This document shows positions 1 to 7,982 of a stretch of 64,000 nucleotides of DNA, in pieces (within the stretch, counting starts at the first letter, position 1; each line of letters opens with the position of its first letter). The position numbers were made by a program, and so were the translations under genes. Under the pieces are notes generated by a model. The model was given only the letters and a program-made list of their open reading frames with translations. It made no database searches and had not been told where the DNA came from. The stretch comes from Azospirillum doebereinerae (GTDB lineage: Bacteria; Pseudomonadota; Alphaproteobacteria; Azospirillales; Azospirillaceae): assembly GCF_003989665.1 (NCBI RefSeq), contig NZ_RZIJ01000024.1, positions 1 through 64,000 on the forward strand, written 5' to 3'.

Positions 1-1
1 C

Positions 2-814
2 AACCGGGTCGGCCCGACCTTCGTCAAGGAGACGATGGAGAAGACCGGCCTCGGCCCCGCCGACGTCGCCCGCGCCTACGCCATCGTCCGCGACGTGTTC
101 CAGCTCCGCCCGCTGTGGGACGCCATCGACGCGCTCGACAACCGGGTGCCCGCCGCCCTGCAGACGGCCCTGGTCCTCGAAAGCGTCCGGCTGATGGAGC
201 GCGCGGTCGCGTGGTTCCTGGTCAACGCCGGCCACCCGCTGGATCTGGCCGCCGAGACCGCCGCCTTCCGGCCGGGGGTGGAGGCGCTGACCGCCAGCCT
301 CGACACCGTGCTGGACGCCGAGGAGTCCTCCCGCCTCGCCGCCCGCGTGGCGGAGAGCGCCGGCCAGGGCGTCCCCGACGATCTGGCGCGGCGGCTGGCC
401 GCCCTGCCCGTCCTGGCGGCGGCCCCGGATCTGGTCCGCATCGCCGAGAAGACCGGCCGCGCGGTCGCGGCGGTCGCCTCGGTCTATTTCGGGCTCGGCC
501 GGCGCTTCGGGCTGGAATGGCTGCGCGACCGCGCCGACGGCGCCAAGGTCGACAACCACTGGCAACGGCAGGCCGTCGCCGCCATCGTCGACGACCTCTT
601 CGCCCACCAGAGCGCGCTCACCGTCCGCGTCCTGGAAAACGGGGCCGGCGAGGACACGGCGGCCGATACTGTGGTCGAGGAGTGGATCGCGCGGCGCCGC
701 CCGGTGGTCGAGCGGGTCGAACAGCTGCTGGCCGAGCTGCGCGCCCAGCCCGCCATCGACCTCGCCATGCTGGCCGTGGCCAACCGGCAACTGCGCGGCC
801 TGATCGCCGGCTGA
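2..814 (+). CDS. NAD-specific glutamate dehydrogenase, C-terminal part (5' truncated by window)
   Basis: The frame is open from the left edge and ends at TGA 812-814, giving about 270 residues. The opening residues NRVGPTFVKETMEKTG and the all-helical remainder match the C-terminal domain of the large (about 1600 residue) bacterial NAD-dependent glutamate dehydrogenase, which oxidatively deaminates glutamate to 2-oxoglutarate in the cytoplasm. The catalytic Rossmann part lies outside the window, so activity cannot be judged. The gene converges on leftward ORFs. Family assignment is from recognition of the C-terminal sequence. Confidence 0.85.
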   Translation, partial: NRVGPTFVKETMEKTGLGPADVARAYAIVRDVFQLRPLWDAIDALDNRVPAALQTALVLESVRLMERAVAWFLVNAGHPLDLAAETAAFRPGVEALTASLDTVLDAEESSRLAARVAESAGQGVPDDLARRLAALPVLAAAPDLVRIAEKTGRAVAAVASVYFGLGRRFGLEWLRDRADGAKVDNHWQRQAVAAIVDDLFAHQSALTVRVLENGAGEDTAADTVVEEWIARRRPVVERVEQLLAELRAQPAIDLAMLAVANRQLRGLIAG

Positions 815-962
815 CTCCTTCCCGGCCGACCGGCCGGCATCGGTTCGGACGGTGTCCCGGAGCGTTCCGGGGGCCGCTCCGGAGCCCCGGCCCCCTTCCG
901 GCACGTTCGGGGGCTGGCGGCAACTCTCCTGACTTGGGCGGATTCGGGCAACCGGATCCGCC

Positions 963-1615
963 CTATTTCTGTTTGGCGTGGGCAGGGCGAGAGCCATGGC
1001 GGATTGGGCGCGGGCGCGCTCCTCCTCCCGCTCGCGGGTCCGGCGGCGCTGCTCCTGGGTGCGCAGGCGCAACGCGCCCTCTTGGCGCAGGCGGGAGGAC
1101 AGACGGCGCAGTTCCTCCACCCGGCGGGATTCCGCCGGCAGCGGCGCCGCATCGAGCGCCGCCCGGAAGTCGCCCAGCGTCGGGAAGCGGCTCCACCCGC
1201 TGCGGAAACCGGCCCAGACGGCGCGGAACGCCGCCATCCAGCGATCCGCCGGCCACTCCGCCATCGCCACCACGTCGGCCTCCAGCAGGTCGGCGTCCGG
1301 CAGTTCCAGGGCGAAGCGCTCGGCCAGCTTCTCGACGCCGACCAGCACGTTTTCCACCCCGATGCGCGGCGTCAGCCCGTCGATGGCGGCGTCCACCCGG
1401 TCGGCCAGCGCCGCGATCTCGTCCGGCGTCCGGTCCTGCGTCTCGAAGCGCAGGTCGGCGACCTCAAGCCGGGCGAGCGAGACGATCGCGGAGGGCAGCG
1501 AGGGTGCTGCCGTTTCGGGCAGCCAATCCGGATCCGACAGGCCCGGATCCGGCCGGTTCGGCTCCCCGTCCAGGGCTGGAAGGCTCGGCGGACGGTCGTT
1601 GGAAACGGCGGTCAT
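963..1615 (-). CDS. Hypothetical replicon-accessory protein; 3' end unresolved
   Basis: The ATG at 1615 is preceded by a strong Shine-Dalgarno (GGGAGG complement at 1622-1627, about 6 nt spacing) that lies inside the upstream gene, so translation probably starts here and is coupled. The product begins MTAVSNDRPPSLPALDG, has a Trp-rich segment AEWPADRWMAAFRAVW (about residues 117-132) followed by FPTLGDFRAALDA, and then a long Arg/Glu coiled-coil-like stretch. No known domain is recognised; the arrangement after a helix-turn-helix gene next to an origin recalls helicase-loader-like genes, which is inference. Oddity: this frame has no stop codon from 1615 to the left edge of the window, running antisense through the dehydrogenase. 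Coding character fades near 965, and the nearest stop, at 963-965, is in a neighbouring frame. A frameshift (real or sequencing) near 970-1030 would end it there. The end given is therefore a guess. Confidence 0.4.
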
Positions 1616-2273
1616 GACGGACCTCCCGGCGGGGTGAGGGGGGGAACGGAACGGCGCGGGGTTGACCCGTCGTCTCCGCTGCGGTGGGGATGGCGGCGGG
1701 CGCGACGAGTTCGCGGGCGATCCAGCGGCGCCACGCGGCGCCGGGGTCGGCGGGGCGGTAGCCGTTGCGGCCATGGGCCTTGCGGCACCACGCCACGAAC
1801 TTCGCCGTCACTCGGGCCGGATCCACCTCCGGCCGTTCGCTGGCGGCCCAGGCGCGATCCTCAGGGCTTGGCGACCAATCGACCGGCAAAGCCCCGTCCC
1901 CCTCCCCGCGGAAGGAGGAGGATTCAGGATTCAAGGGATTCCCTGTTCCTAGAAGGACGTCAGCCCGTGGACCGCCGCTGTCAGCCGGCTGACACGACGT
2001 GTCGACGAAACCGGTCAGTTCGTAGAGGTATCCCCGGTACCCACGGCGCGTGCGCGCCGCCACCAGGGCCACCGGCGTGTCCTGGAGCGCCTTCAGGATC
2101 GCGTTGATCCAGGCACGGCTCTGCCGCAGCTCCTCGGCGAGTTCGCCTTGGGTGGCCGTGCAGACGCCATCCCGGTCGGCGTGCGCGTAGAGCGCCGACA
2201 GGACAGCGATATCGGCGGCCTGGACACCGGGCACGGTAATCCAGCGCCGGTACATCTCGGTGTACGGCTTCAT
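1464..2273 (-). CDS. Helix-turn-helix protein, possible plasmid replication accessory factor
   Basis: 269 residues from the ATG at 2273, chosen over an in-frame ATG nine codons upstream because MKPYTEMYRRW looks like a family N-terminus and a GAAGGG motif precedes it. Residues about 15-85 form a winged-helix-like domain (DIAVLSALYAHAD..., TQGELAEELRQSRAWINAIL) typical of DNA-binding replication or phage O-like proteins. A second module ends HGRNGYRPADPGAAWRRWI, resembling the AAWRRWL-type C-terminal segment of DnaT-like and plasmid HTH proteins. The last 50 residues are low-complexity and overlap the next leftward gene by 152 bp. Located beside the iteron origin, transcribed away from it; a role in replicon maintenance is inferred only. 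Confidence 0.55.
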   Translation of the reverse strand: MKPYTEMYRRWITVPGVQAADIAVLSALYAHADRDGVCTATQGELAEELRQSRAWINAILKALQDTPVALVAARTRRGYRGYLYELTGFVDTSCQPADSGGPRADVLLGTGNPLNPESSSFRGEGDGALPVDWSPSPEDRAWAASERPEVDPARVTAKFVAWCRKAHGRNGYRPADPGAAWRRWIARELVAPAAIPTAAETTGQPRAVPFPPSPRREVRHDRRFQRPSAEPSSPGRGAEPAGSGPVGSGLAARNGSTLAALRDRLARPA

Positions 2274-2440
2274 GACGAGCCCTTCGTCGTTCCAACCCAC
2301 GGAGGCGGAGACAAAGGGAGAGCGTTGACGGACTCCTGCGAATCCGCTTGGCTTTCGGGACCTGCCCTGACATCATGGAGTCGCCAAACAGCCAGATGTG
2401 GGGTGGTCGAGTGTCCCTCGGTCTCCTCCGTCCGACACGG

Positions 2441-2472
2441 AAGGTCCGGAGCAATCCGGACCTTTTGTGTTT
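2441..2472 (+). terminator. Rho-independent terminator, orphan on the + strand
   Basis: A perfect 10-bp stem AAGGTCCGGA / TCCGGACCTT (2441-2450 and 2455-2464) with a GCAA loop is followed by TTTTGTGTTTT. The T-rich tail is on the + strand, yet no + strand gene lies upstream; the nearest gene starts at 2273 on the opposite strand. It may end an untranslated RNA running antisense to the leader of that gene. Confidence 0.6.
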
Positions 2473-2720
2473 TCGGAGGTTTTTTCCTCCCGCTACGTCA
2501 TCGTCGTCTCCGTCGCCGCGCCATCGGTGCGAAACCACCGGCGCAAAAATCCGTGAAAGGGCGTTTTTCCGCCCAAGTCGGAACTGTGTACGCGGCGTTT
2601 CGATCCTGTCCACGCTCTTAACGAAACCGGCGTTTTGTGGTCCGGGCCGGCCGTGGAGTCAGCGAGAGTCAGGGGAATCAACGCCTTGCTCCGAGTCCCG
2701 CCGCTCCGCCGCGCGTCGAG

Positions 2721-2936
2721 TGTCGCTGTTCCGCCGAAAGATTCGGGCACGGATGTCGCCGTTCCGCCGAAAGATTCTTTGGGGGCCGGAGACCGCTTTC
2801 CCCGTTCGAGGGAGGCGAATGTCGCCGTTCTGCCGAATGACGAGCGCCGAATCCGGTGGCGCGCTGAGTCAGGGGGCGGGAATCGCTGGAGAATCGGACA
2901 GAGGGGGCAACCGAGCGAACGTCGCTGTTCTGCCAG
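2721..2936 (+). repeat. Forward iterons (4 copies)
   Basis: Copies begin at 2721 (TGTCGCTGTTCCGCCGAAAG, continuing ATTC), 2754 (identical except CCG for CTG near the start), 2820 (TGTCGCCGTTCTGCCGAATG) and 2921 (GTCGCTGTTCTGCCA). The first two are 24 bp long with one difference and start 33 bp apart, that is three helical turns; the others diverge after the core. Confidence 0.75.
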
Positions 2937-3048
2937 TGCCGGGGGCTTTTCCGGGGATTCGGACGGAATCGAGGGGGTGGAGACTCACTGAAAACCTAGG
3001 GATAGCAATGCTTTCAGCGCTTCGACCCGGCCCGGCCGCGCTCCGGCA

Positions 3049-3228
3049 CGGCAGAACGAAGACGCTTCAAGGCGCGGCTTCCGGCGTTCGGGGAGCGGGC
3101 CGGAGCGGCGGCGTTCCGTGGCCCGGTCCGGGATCGCCGCCGGAAAACTGGCAGAACGGCGACACTCGCAGGCCCGCCCGTCGGGAAAAGCGCCGTGATC
3201 CCGGGAATCTTTCGGCAGAACGGCGACG
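3049..3228 (-). repeat. Inverted iterons (3 copies)
   Basis: Read on the complementary strand: 3049-3064 (degenerate, CGTCTTCGTTCTGCCG), 3149-3164 (TGTCGCCGTTCTGCCA) and 3205-3228 (CGTCGCCGTTCTGCCGAAAG plus ATTC, a full 24-bp copy). The last copy lies 91 bp before the initiator start codon, so it probably also overlaps or adjoins the repA promoter and could mediate autoregulation. Confidence 0.7.
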
Positions 3229-3318
3229 TTTGGGTTTCGACGGTGGAACACGGCGTCGCGCTGTCCGATTATGGTCTGAACCTTTCAGCAAGGCGCGCCC
3301 GTCGCGCGGAGAGACGGC

Positions 3319-4269
3319 ATGACCCAGCAGACCATCAACGCGGAACTTCTCGACCGGCCGCTGCAACTGGCGTTGCGGCTGGACTCGCCGCTGACCGGCG
3401 ACGTGCAGAACGACCGCCACATGATGGTCTACAGCCTGTTCGGCCTGTCCAAGGACAAGGTGGAGGCGCTGCCGACCTACGACGACGGCAAGGTCCGCAT
3501 TGAGGTGCGGGCGCCCAAGAACGTCGGCGTCGCGACGATCTGGGACAAGGCGGTGCTGCTCTACGCCATCTCGCTGCTGCGCGAGAAGATGGACCAGGGC
3601 AAGGCGACCGCCAAGATGGGCGAGCTGCACTTCACCACCAGCGACCTCCAGCGCATCGTCGGCAAGACCGCCGGCGGCAGCGCCTACGACAAGATCGAGG
3701 GCGCGCTGGAGCGCTTGCAGGGCACCCAGATCAAGACCAACCTGGAAACCGGCGGCGAGGGCGAGACGGGCGCCTTCTCGTGGATTTCCGACTACAAGCT
3801 GCTCTACCAGCGCAAGAAGGACGGCGAGCGCGCGGTGCGCGGGCTGAAGCTGACCTTGTCCGGCTGGGTGGCGCGGGCGGCGCTGGGCTACAACCTGCTG
3901 AGCTACGACGACGAGTATTTCGCGCTGAAGCCGGTGGAGAAGCGGCTCTACGAGATCGCGCGGGCGCATCTGGCGCGCGGCAACGGCTTCTGGATGGCGC
4001 TGGAGCCGCTGCGCAAGCGGGTCGGCTCCGACAACGATCTGCGCAAGTTCAAGAACGCGCTGAACCCGGTGCTCGAGGCCGGCCGCATCCCCGGCTACGG
4101 CGTCCGCATCGTCGAGGCGTCGGAGTACAAGGAGGTCATGAAGGCGCGCGGCGCCGTGTTGGGCCGCGTGCTGAACGCCGAGCTGCCGGTGCTGTTCTGG
4201 CGCAAGGACCACGGCCCCGCCCCGGCCTGGATCGACGTGCCCAAGGTGGAATACGACGAGACGGTCTGA
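3319..4269 (+). CDS. repA: Plasmid replication initiator, RPA family
   Basis: 316 residues; ATG 3319 with GGAGAG about 8 nt upstream. The protein matches the RPA (replication initiator protein A) family of alphaproteobacterial plasmids: N-terminal QNDRHMMVYSLFGLSKDK, a conserved WDKAVLLYAISLLREKMD helix, TTSDLQRIVGKTAGGSAYDK winged-helix segment, and a C-terminal PVEKRLYEIARAHLARG domain. Such proteins bind iterons, melt the origin and recruit DnaB. The upstream iteron array is the expected target. Followed after 87 bp by parA. Length is normal for the family and no key part looks missing. Confidence 0.88.
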   Translation: MTQQTINAELLDRPLQLALRLDSPLTGDVQNDRHMMVYSLFGLSKDKVEALPTYDDGKVRIEVRAPKNVGVATIWDKAVLLYAISLLREKMDQGKATAKMGELHFTTSDLQRIVGKTAGGSAYDKIEGALERLQGTQIKTNLETGGEGETGAFSWISDYKLLYQRKKDGERAVRGLKLTLSGWVARAALGYNLLSYDDEYFALKPVEKRLYEIARAHLARGNGFWMALEPLRKRVGSDNDLRKFKNALNPVLEAGRIPGYGVRIVEASEYKEVMKARGAVLGRVLNAELPVLFWRKDHGPAPAWIDVPKVEYDETV

Positions 4270-4356
4270 CGCGGCCCTTCCCGGTAGACACCCGTTGCCG
4301 GGGTGGCGACGACTTGCTAGGCTCCGCCCGACTTTGAGAGCCTTTGGAGGGGTCCG

Positions 4357-5379
4357 GTGACGGGCGAGGAGTTGAAGGCGTTGCGGGAACGGCGCGGCCT
4401 GACGCAGACGCAGATGGCGGCGTTCGTCAACGAGCTGACCGGCCGCAAATACGACAAGCAGCGCTTGAGCAAGTGGGAGACCGGCAAGGAGGTGCTGCCC
4501 CGCGACGTGCTCGGCCGGCTGCTGCTGCTGGCGCTGGAACGCCCGGCGACGGTGGAGCCGCGTCTGGGGACGATCATCGCGGTCGGCCTCCAGAAGGGCG
4601 GCACCGCGAAGACCGCGACCTCGATCAACCTCTCCTTCATGCTGGCGCGGGCGGGCAACCGCGTGCTGCTGGTCGACGCCGACCCGCAGGGCAACGCCAC
4701 CGTGCATGTCGGCGTGGCCCAGGCCGACGTGGTCGCGCTGACCGAGGCCGGCAAGGTGCTGTACCACGCCCTGATGGGCCGCACCCCGCTGGCCGAGGTG
4801 ATCCGCCCGACCGGGGTGGCCGGGCTGGACGTGGTGCCGTCGAGCATCGCGCTCGCCAGCGCCGACACCGAGCTTCCGGGCAACCTGACCAACGCGCAGA
4901 CCGCGCTGGCCGAGATCCTGGACGGGGTGCGGGCGCAATACGACGTGATCGTCATCGACTGCGCCCCCAACCTCGGCGCCGTCACCATCAACGCGCTGAC
5001 CGCCGCCGACTACGTGCTGGTGCCCTGCCAGGCCGAACCGCACGCGATCCTCGGCGTCAGCGCCTTCCTCGACACCGTCGCCAAGATCCAGAAGCGGCTG
5101 AACCCGCGTCTGGAGGTGCTGGGCATCCTGCCGACCATGGTCAACCCGCGCCAGACCCAGGACCGCTCCTCGCTGGAGGACATCGTCCGGCTGTGGGGGG
5201 CGGAGCGCCGGGTGTTCCCGCCGGTGCCGCGCGCCACCATCTACGCCCAGGCGGCCGGCGCCAACGTCATCACGCTCGACGCCGACATCGGCGCGCCGGG
5301 CGTGGAGAGCTACGCCGCCATCGCCACCGCCCTGCTGACCGCCACCGGACGCCTGCGGGAGACCGCCGATGCCGCCTAA
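4357..5379 (+). CDS. parA: ParA partition ATPase with N-terminal helix-turn-helix
   Basis: 340 residues from GTG 4357, supported by GGAGGGG at 4346-4352. Residues 1-55 are an XRE-like HTH (RRGLTQTQMAAFVNELTG..., QRLSKWETGKEV), as in ParA proteins that repress their own operon. The deviant Walker A KGGTAKTAT is at residues 80-88 with both lysines present, Walker A' VDADPQGNAT follows, and Walker B is VIVIDCAPNLG near 205. It is the MinD/ParA ATPase that moves ParB-bound DNA over the nucleoid. The stop overlaps parB by 11 bp, so the two are translationally coupled. Confidence 0.93.
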   Translation: MTGEELKALRERRGLTQTQMAAFVNELTGRKYDKQRLSKWETGKEVLPRDVLGRLLLLALERPATVEPRLGTIIAVGLQKGGTAKTATSINLSFMLARAGNRVLLVDADPQGNATVHVGVAQADVVALTEAGKVLYHALMGRTPLAEVIRPTGVAGLDVVPSSIALASADTELPGNLTNAQTALAEILDGVRAQYDVIVIDCAPNLGAVTINALTAADYVLVPCQAEPHAILGVSAFLDTVAKIQKRLNPRLEVLGILPTMVNPRQTQDRSSLEDIVRLWGAERRVFPPVPRATIYAQAAGANVITLDADIGAPGVESYAAIATALLTATGRLRETADAA

Positions 5380-6220
5380 GAAGCTGATCCGCCAGACCGC
5401 CGCGACCGTGCTCCAGGCCAAGGATTCCGCCGTCGCGTCGGAGACCGACCGCATGTTCGGGCTGAGCGGCATGCTGCCCCGGCTGATCGAGGCCGATCTG
5501 TCGGCCATCGACACCAACCCGGACCAGCCGCGCACGGTGTTCGACGACGACGCCTTGCGCTCTTTGGCCGACTCCATCGCGCGGCACGGCCTCCAGCAGC
5601 CGGTGCTGGTGCAGGAGGGGACGGAGAAGGGGCGCTACCGTCTGGTCTCCGGCGAGCGGCGGCTGCGGGCGCACCGCCTGCTGGGGCGGCCGACCATCGC
5701 GGCGATCATCACCAAGGGCCGGCCCGAGGAGATCGCGCTGATCGAGAACGTCCAGCGCGTCGATCTCGACGCCATCGATCTGGCGCGCGGGCTGACCCAG
5801 TTGATCGAGTCCCACGGCTACACCCAGGCCGAGGTCGCCGCCGCCGTCGGCTGTTCCGAGGCCGAGGTGTCCAAGCGTCTGAAGGTGCTGGCGCTGCCCG
5901 GCGACATCCTGGCCGATTACCGGACCAACCCGGAGGCGGTGTCGCGCTCCGCCCTGGTCGAGCTGGCCTTCATCGAGGACGACGCGCAGATCCGCAAGCT
6001 CTGGCAGTCGGCACGGACCGGCGGGCTGACGGTCAGCGCGGTGCGCGCCGCCCGCCCGGCCTTGGCCAAGGCCGAGCCGTTGCAGCTTCTGGGCAAGGCG
6101 ATCAACCGCATCGACAAGGACCTCAACGCGATCGGCAGCGTCGGCGAGGCGCTGCAGAAGGAGCACCGCGAGCGGCTGCGCGCCCTGCGGGACCGGATCG
6201 ACGGCCTGCTGGGCGCGTGA
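5369..6220 (+). CDS. parB: ParB partition protein
   Basis: 283 residues, ATG 5369 inside the end of parA. Canonical ParB order: NPDQPR box (about 50-55), GERRLRAH in the CTP-binding N-domain (95-102), ENVQR (126-130) and a KorB-like HTH around 150-172 (YTQAEVAAAVGCSEAEVSKR); a C-terminal helical dimerisation region ends the protein. ParB is a CTPase clamp that loads at parS and stimulates ParA. Two palindromes just downstream are the likely centromere. Confidence 0.93.
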   Translation: MPPKKLIRQTAATVLQAKDSAVASETDRMFGLSGMLPRLIEADLSAIDTNPDQPRTVFDDDALRSLADSIARHGLQQPVLVQEGTEKGRYRLVSGERRLRAHRLLGRPTIAAIITKGRPEEIALIENVQRVDLDAIDLARGLTQLIESHGYTQAEVAAAVGCSEAEVSKRLKVLALPGDILADYRTNPEAVSRSALVELAFIEDDAQIRKLWQSARTGGLTVSAVRAARPALAKAEPLQLLGKAINRIDKDLNAIGSVGEALQKEHRERLRALRDRIDGLLGA

Positions 6221-6229
6221 GGCGTCGCC

Positions 6230-6247
6230 GCTTTCGAGATCGAAAGC
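6230..6247. other. Candidate parS site 1
   Basis: Perfect inverted repeat GCTTTCGA-GA-TCGAAAGC, beginning 10 bp after the parB stop codon. It shares the core TTTCGANNTCGAAA with a second site 60 bp on. Size and symmetry match known ParB targets; function is inferred. Confidence 0.55.
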
Positions 6248-6290
6248 GCGCAGGGGTTGCCGAAGTCGCGGCATGATCCTCTGGGTTGTC

Positions 6291-6304
6291 TTTCGATTTC
6301 GAAA
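6291..6304. other. Candidate parS site 2
   Basis: Inverted repeat TTTCGA-TT-TCGAAA, 14 bp, sharing both six-base arms with site 1 but a different two-base spacer. I noticed no third copy elsewhere in the window. Confidence 0.5.
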
Positions 6305-6400
6305 CTCGATGACCGGCAAGAACGGCCAGCCGGGATGACCGGTCCGGCCGTTCATGCTACAGGAGGAGCGGTTCCGTTCGGGGGCGTGTTCGAGGGTGTC

Positions 6401-7960
6401 ATGGGTCCCGTCTTGCCGGCTGTTCATCGACGACAGGTTCTGGGCTTTCTGGGGGCGGTCGCGGCCGCGCGCGCCGTCCTGCCGTCATCGGCGCGGGCCG
6501 CGCTGGCGGGCACCTTGCGGATCGGCATCAAGGCCCTGCCCGCCTCGCTCAACCCGCTGACCGTCAACGATCTGGTGGCCCGCCAGATCCTGGGCTCCAT
6601 GTACGAGAGCCTGACCAGCGTCGATCCCGAGGGCCGCATCCTTCCCGGCCTGGCGCTCAGTTGGGAGGCGTCGGACAACGCGCGGCGCTGGCGGCTCGCC
6701 CTGCGCCGGGGGGTGGTCTTCCACACCGGCCGCCCCTTCACCGCCCGCGACGTGAAGCGCAGCTTCGAGGCGGCGCTGGCGGCGGAGGGAGCGAACTTCG
6801 CGGTGCTGGCCCTGTCGAAGGTGCGGGGCTTCCGCGCGATGCGCGAGCGCAGCGCCACCGAGTTGAGCGGCGTGACCGTGATCGACGACCACACGCTGGA
6901 GGTCGTCTGCGACGAGCCCTGCGCCATCTTCCCCTTCGCCCGCTTCAACATCGTCGATGCCGAGGCCGTCGCCCAGGCCGGTCCCGCCTGGTACCGCGAG
7001 ATGTCGGCCGGCACCGGCCCCTACCGGCTGTCGGGAAGCGCCGAGGGGATCCGGGTCGACGTCGAGGCCAGCCCCCATTGGCGCGGCGGCGCCGTCCCGT
7101 TCGAGCGGGTGTCCTTCCTGGCGACCGGCATCGGCAACGACGGCATCGGCCTGTTCAACGACAGCCAGATCGACTTCTCCTTCGTCGACACCGACGCGAT
7201 GCGCGCGGTGATCGACGATCCGGGATTCAAGCGCGCGCTGATCTCCTGCCCGCGCATGCAGATGCGGGCGGTGGCGCTCGACCCGCGCCGGGTGGCGGCC
7301 TTCGGCGACGTGCGGGTGCGGCGGGCGTTGTCGATGCTGATCGACCGCGCCGCGATGGCCGAGCGGTTCTTCCGCGGCGTCGCCCGCGTCCACAACGGGG
7401 TCGTGCCGCCGGCCCTGCTGGCCAACGAAAGGCTGGAGCCGCTGGTCTACGACCCGAAGGGCGCGCGCGAGCTGCTGGCCCAGGCCGGGCATCCCGACGG
7501 GCGCGGCATCGAGCCCTTCACCGTCCACATCGTCCAGGAGTACCGGCGGGAGTTCGTCTATTACGTGTCGCAGTGGAACAACAGCGGCATCCCGGCCAAG
7601 CTGGTGGTGGCGCCGCGCCAGGAGTTCATCGCGCGGTCGCGGCGGCGCGACTACGACGCCTTCCTGTTCGGCTGGACCGCGACCTACCCGGACGCGATGA
7701 ACTTCCTGGACGAGCTGTTCTCCAGCCGCAGCCGCTTCAACCCGGTCGGCTGGTCGAACGCGGAGTTCGACGGCATCCTCGACTCCGCGATGGCGCTGTC
7801 GGACCCGGAGCGGCGCGCCGACGCCTACAAGAAGGCCGAACGCCTCGTCATGGCGGATCTGCCGCTGATCCCGCTGGTGGTGCCGGATTACGTGGCGCTG
7901 CGCAGCAACGCGTTGAGCGACAACTTCATCACGCCCTTCGGCGGCATGAACTTCGCCTGA
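6401..7960 (+). CDS. Peptide/nickel-type ABC transporter substrate-binding protein (orphan)
   Basis: 519 residues from ATG 6401 (GAGGG at 6391-6395). Starts upstream in the same frame are less likely because the signal sequence begins after this Met: HRRQVLGFLGAVAAA is a twin-arginine-like signal ending near ARAALAG. The mature part is an SBP family 5 protein (TLRIGIKALPASLNPL, GLALSWEASDNARRWRLALR, FTARDVKRSFEA, YDAFLFGWTATYPD), which binds oligopeptides or similar ligands in the periplasm. No permease or ATPase genes adjoin it, so it must serve a transporter encoded elsewhere. Ligand unknown. Confidence 0.8.
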   Translation: MGPVLPAVHRRQVLGFLGAVAAARAVLPSSARAALAGTLRIGIKALPASLNPLTVNDLVARQILGSMYESLTSVDPEGRILPGLALSWEASDNARRWRLALRRGVVFHTGRPFTARDVKRSFEAALAAEGANFAVLALSKVRGFRAMRERSATELSGVTVIDDHTLEVVCDEPCAIFPFARFNIVDAEAVAQAGPAWYREMSAGTGPYRLSGSAEGIRVDVEASPHWRGGAVPFERVSFLATGIGNDGIGLFNDSQIDFSFVDTDAMRAVIDDPGFKRALISCPRMQMRAVALDPRRVAAFGDVRVRRALSMLIDRAAMAERFFRGVARVHNGVVPPALLANERLEPLVYDPKGARELLAQAGHPDGRGIEPFTVHIVQEYRREFVYYVSQWNNSGIPAKLVVAPRQEFIARSRRRDYDAFLFGWTATYPDAMNFLDELFSSRSRFNPVGWSNAEFDGILDSAMALSDPERRADAYKKAERLVMADLPLIPLVVPDYVALRSNALSDNFITPFGGMNFA

Positions 7961-7982
7961 CGCGCTGCCGGGCGGCGGAGCG

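Larger units (their letters stand above)
2721..3228. other. Candidate replication origin (oriV) with iterons
   Basis: About 500 bp directly upstream of the initiator gene hold seven copies of an iteron with core GTCGCCGTTCTGCCGAA: four in forward and three in inverted orientation. Between the two arms, about 2985-3020, is the least GC-rich stretch (ACTGAAAACCTAGGGATAGC), with CTGAAA and TTTCAG as flanking inverted hexamers, a plausible unwinding element. No DnaA box (TTATCCACA) was seen. Iteron-controlled initiation fits the RPA/TrfA type of initiator encoded next door. Origin function is inferred from arrangement. Confidence 0.65.

Noticed and set aside
1004-2107. Rightward open frame over the 1-2 kb region
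   Set aside because: Arg/Gly-rich antisense shadow; the leftward frames show strong start signals and ordered domains.
2475-2490. GGAGG-TTTTTT-CCTCC inverted repeat as a second terminator
   Set aside because: The T run is in the loop, not after the stem, and the stem is only 5 bp.
3067-5577. Long leftward open frame across repA and parA
   Set aside because: Antisense shadow; the sense strand encodes recognisable replication proteins with ribosome sites.
6257-6400. Upstream extension of the peptide-binding protein
   Set aside because: The extra residues precede the signal peptide and would run through the second parS candidate; the internal ATG 6401 has a ribosome site.
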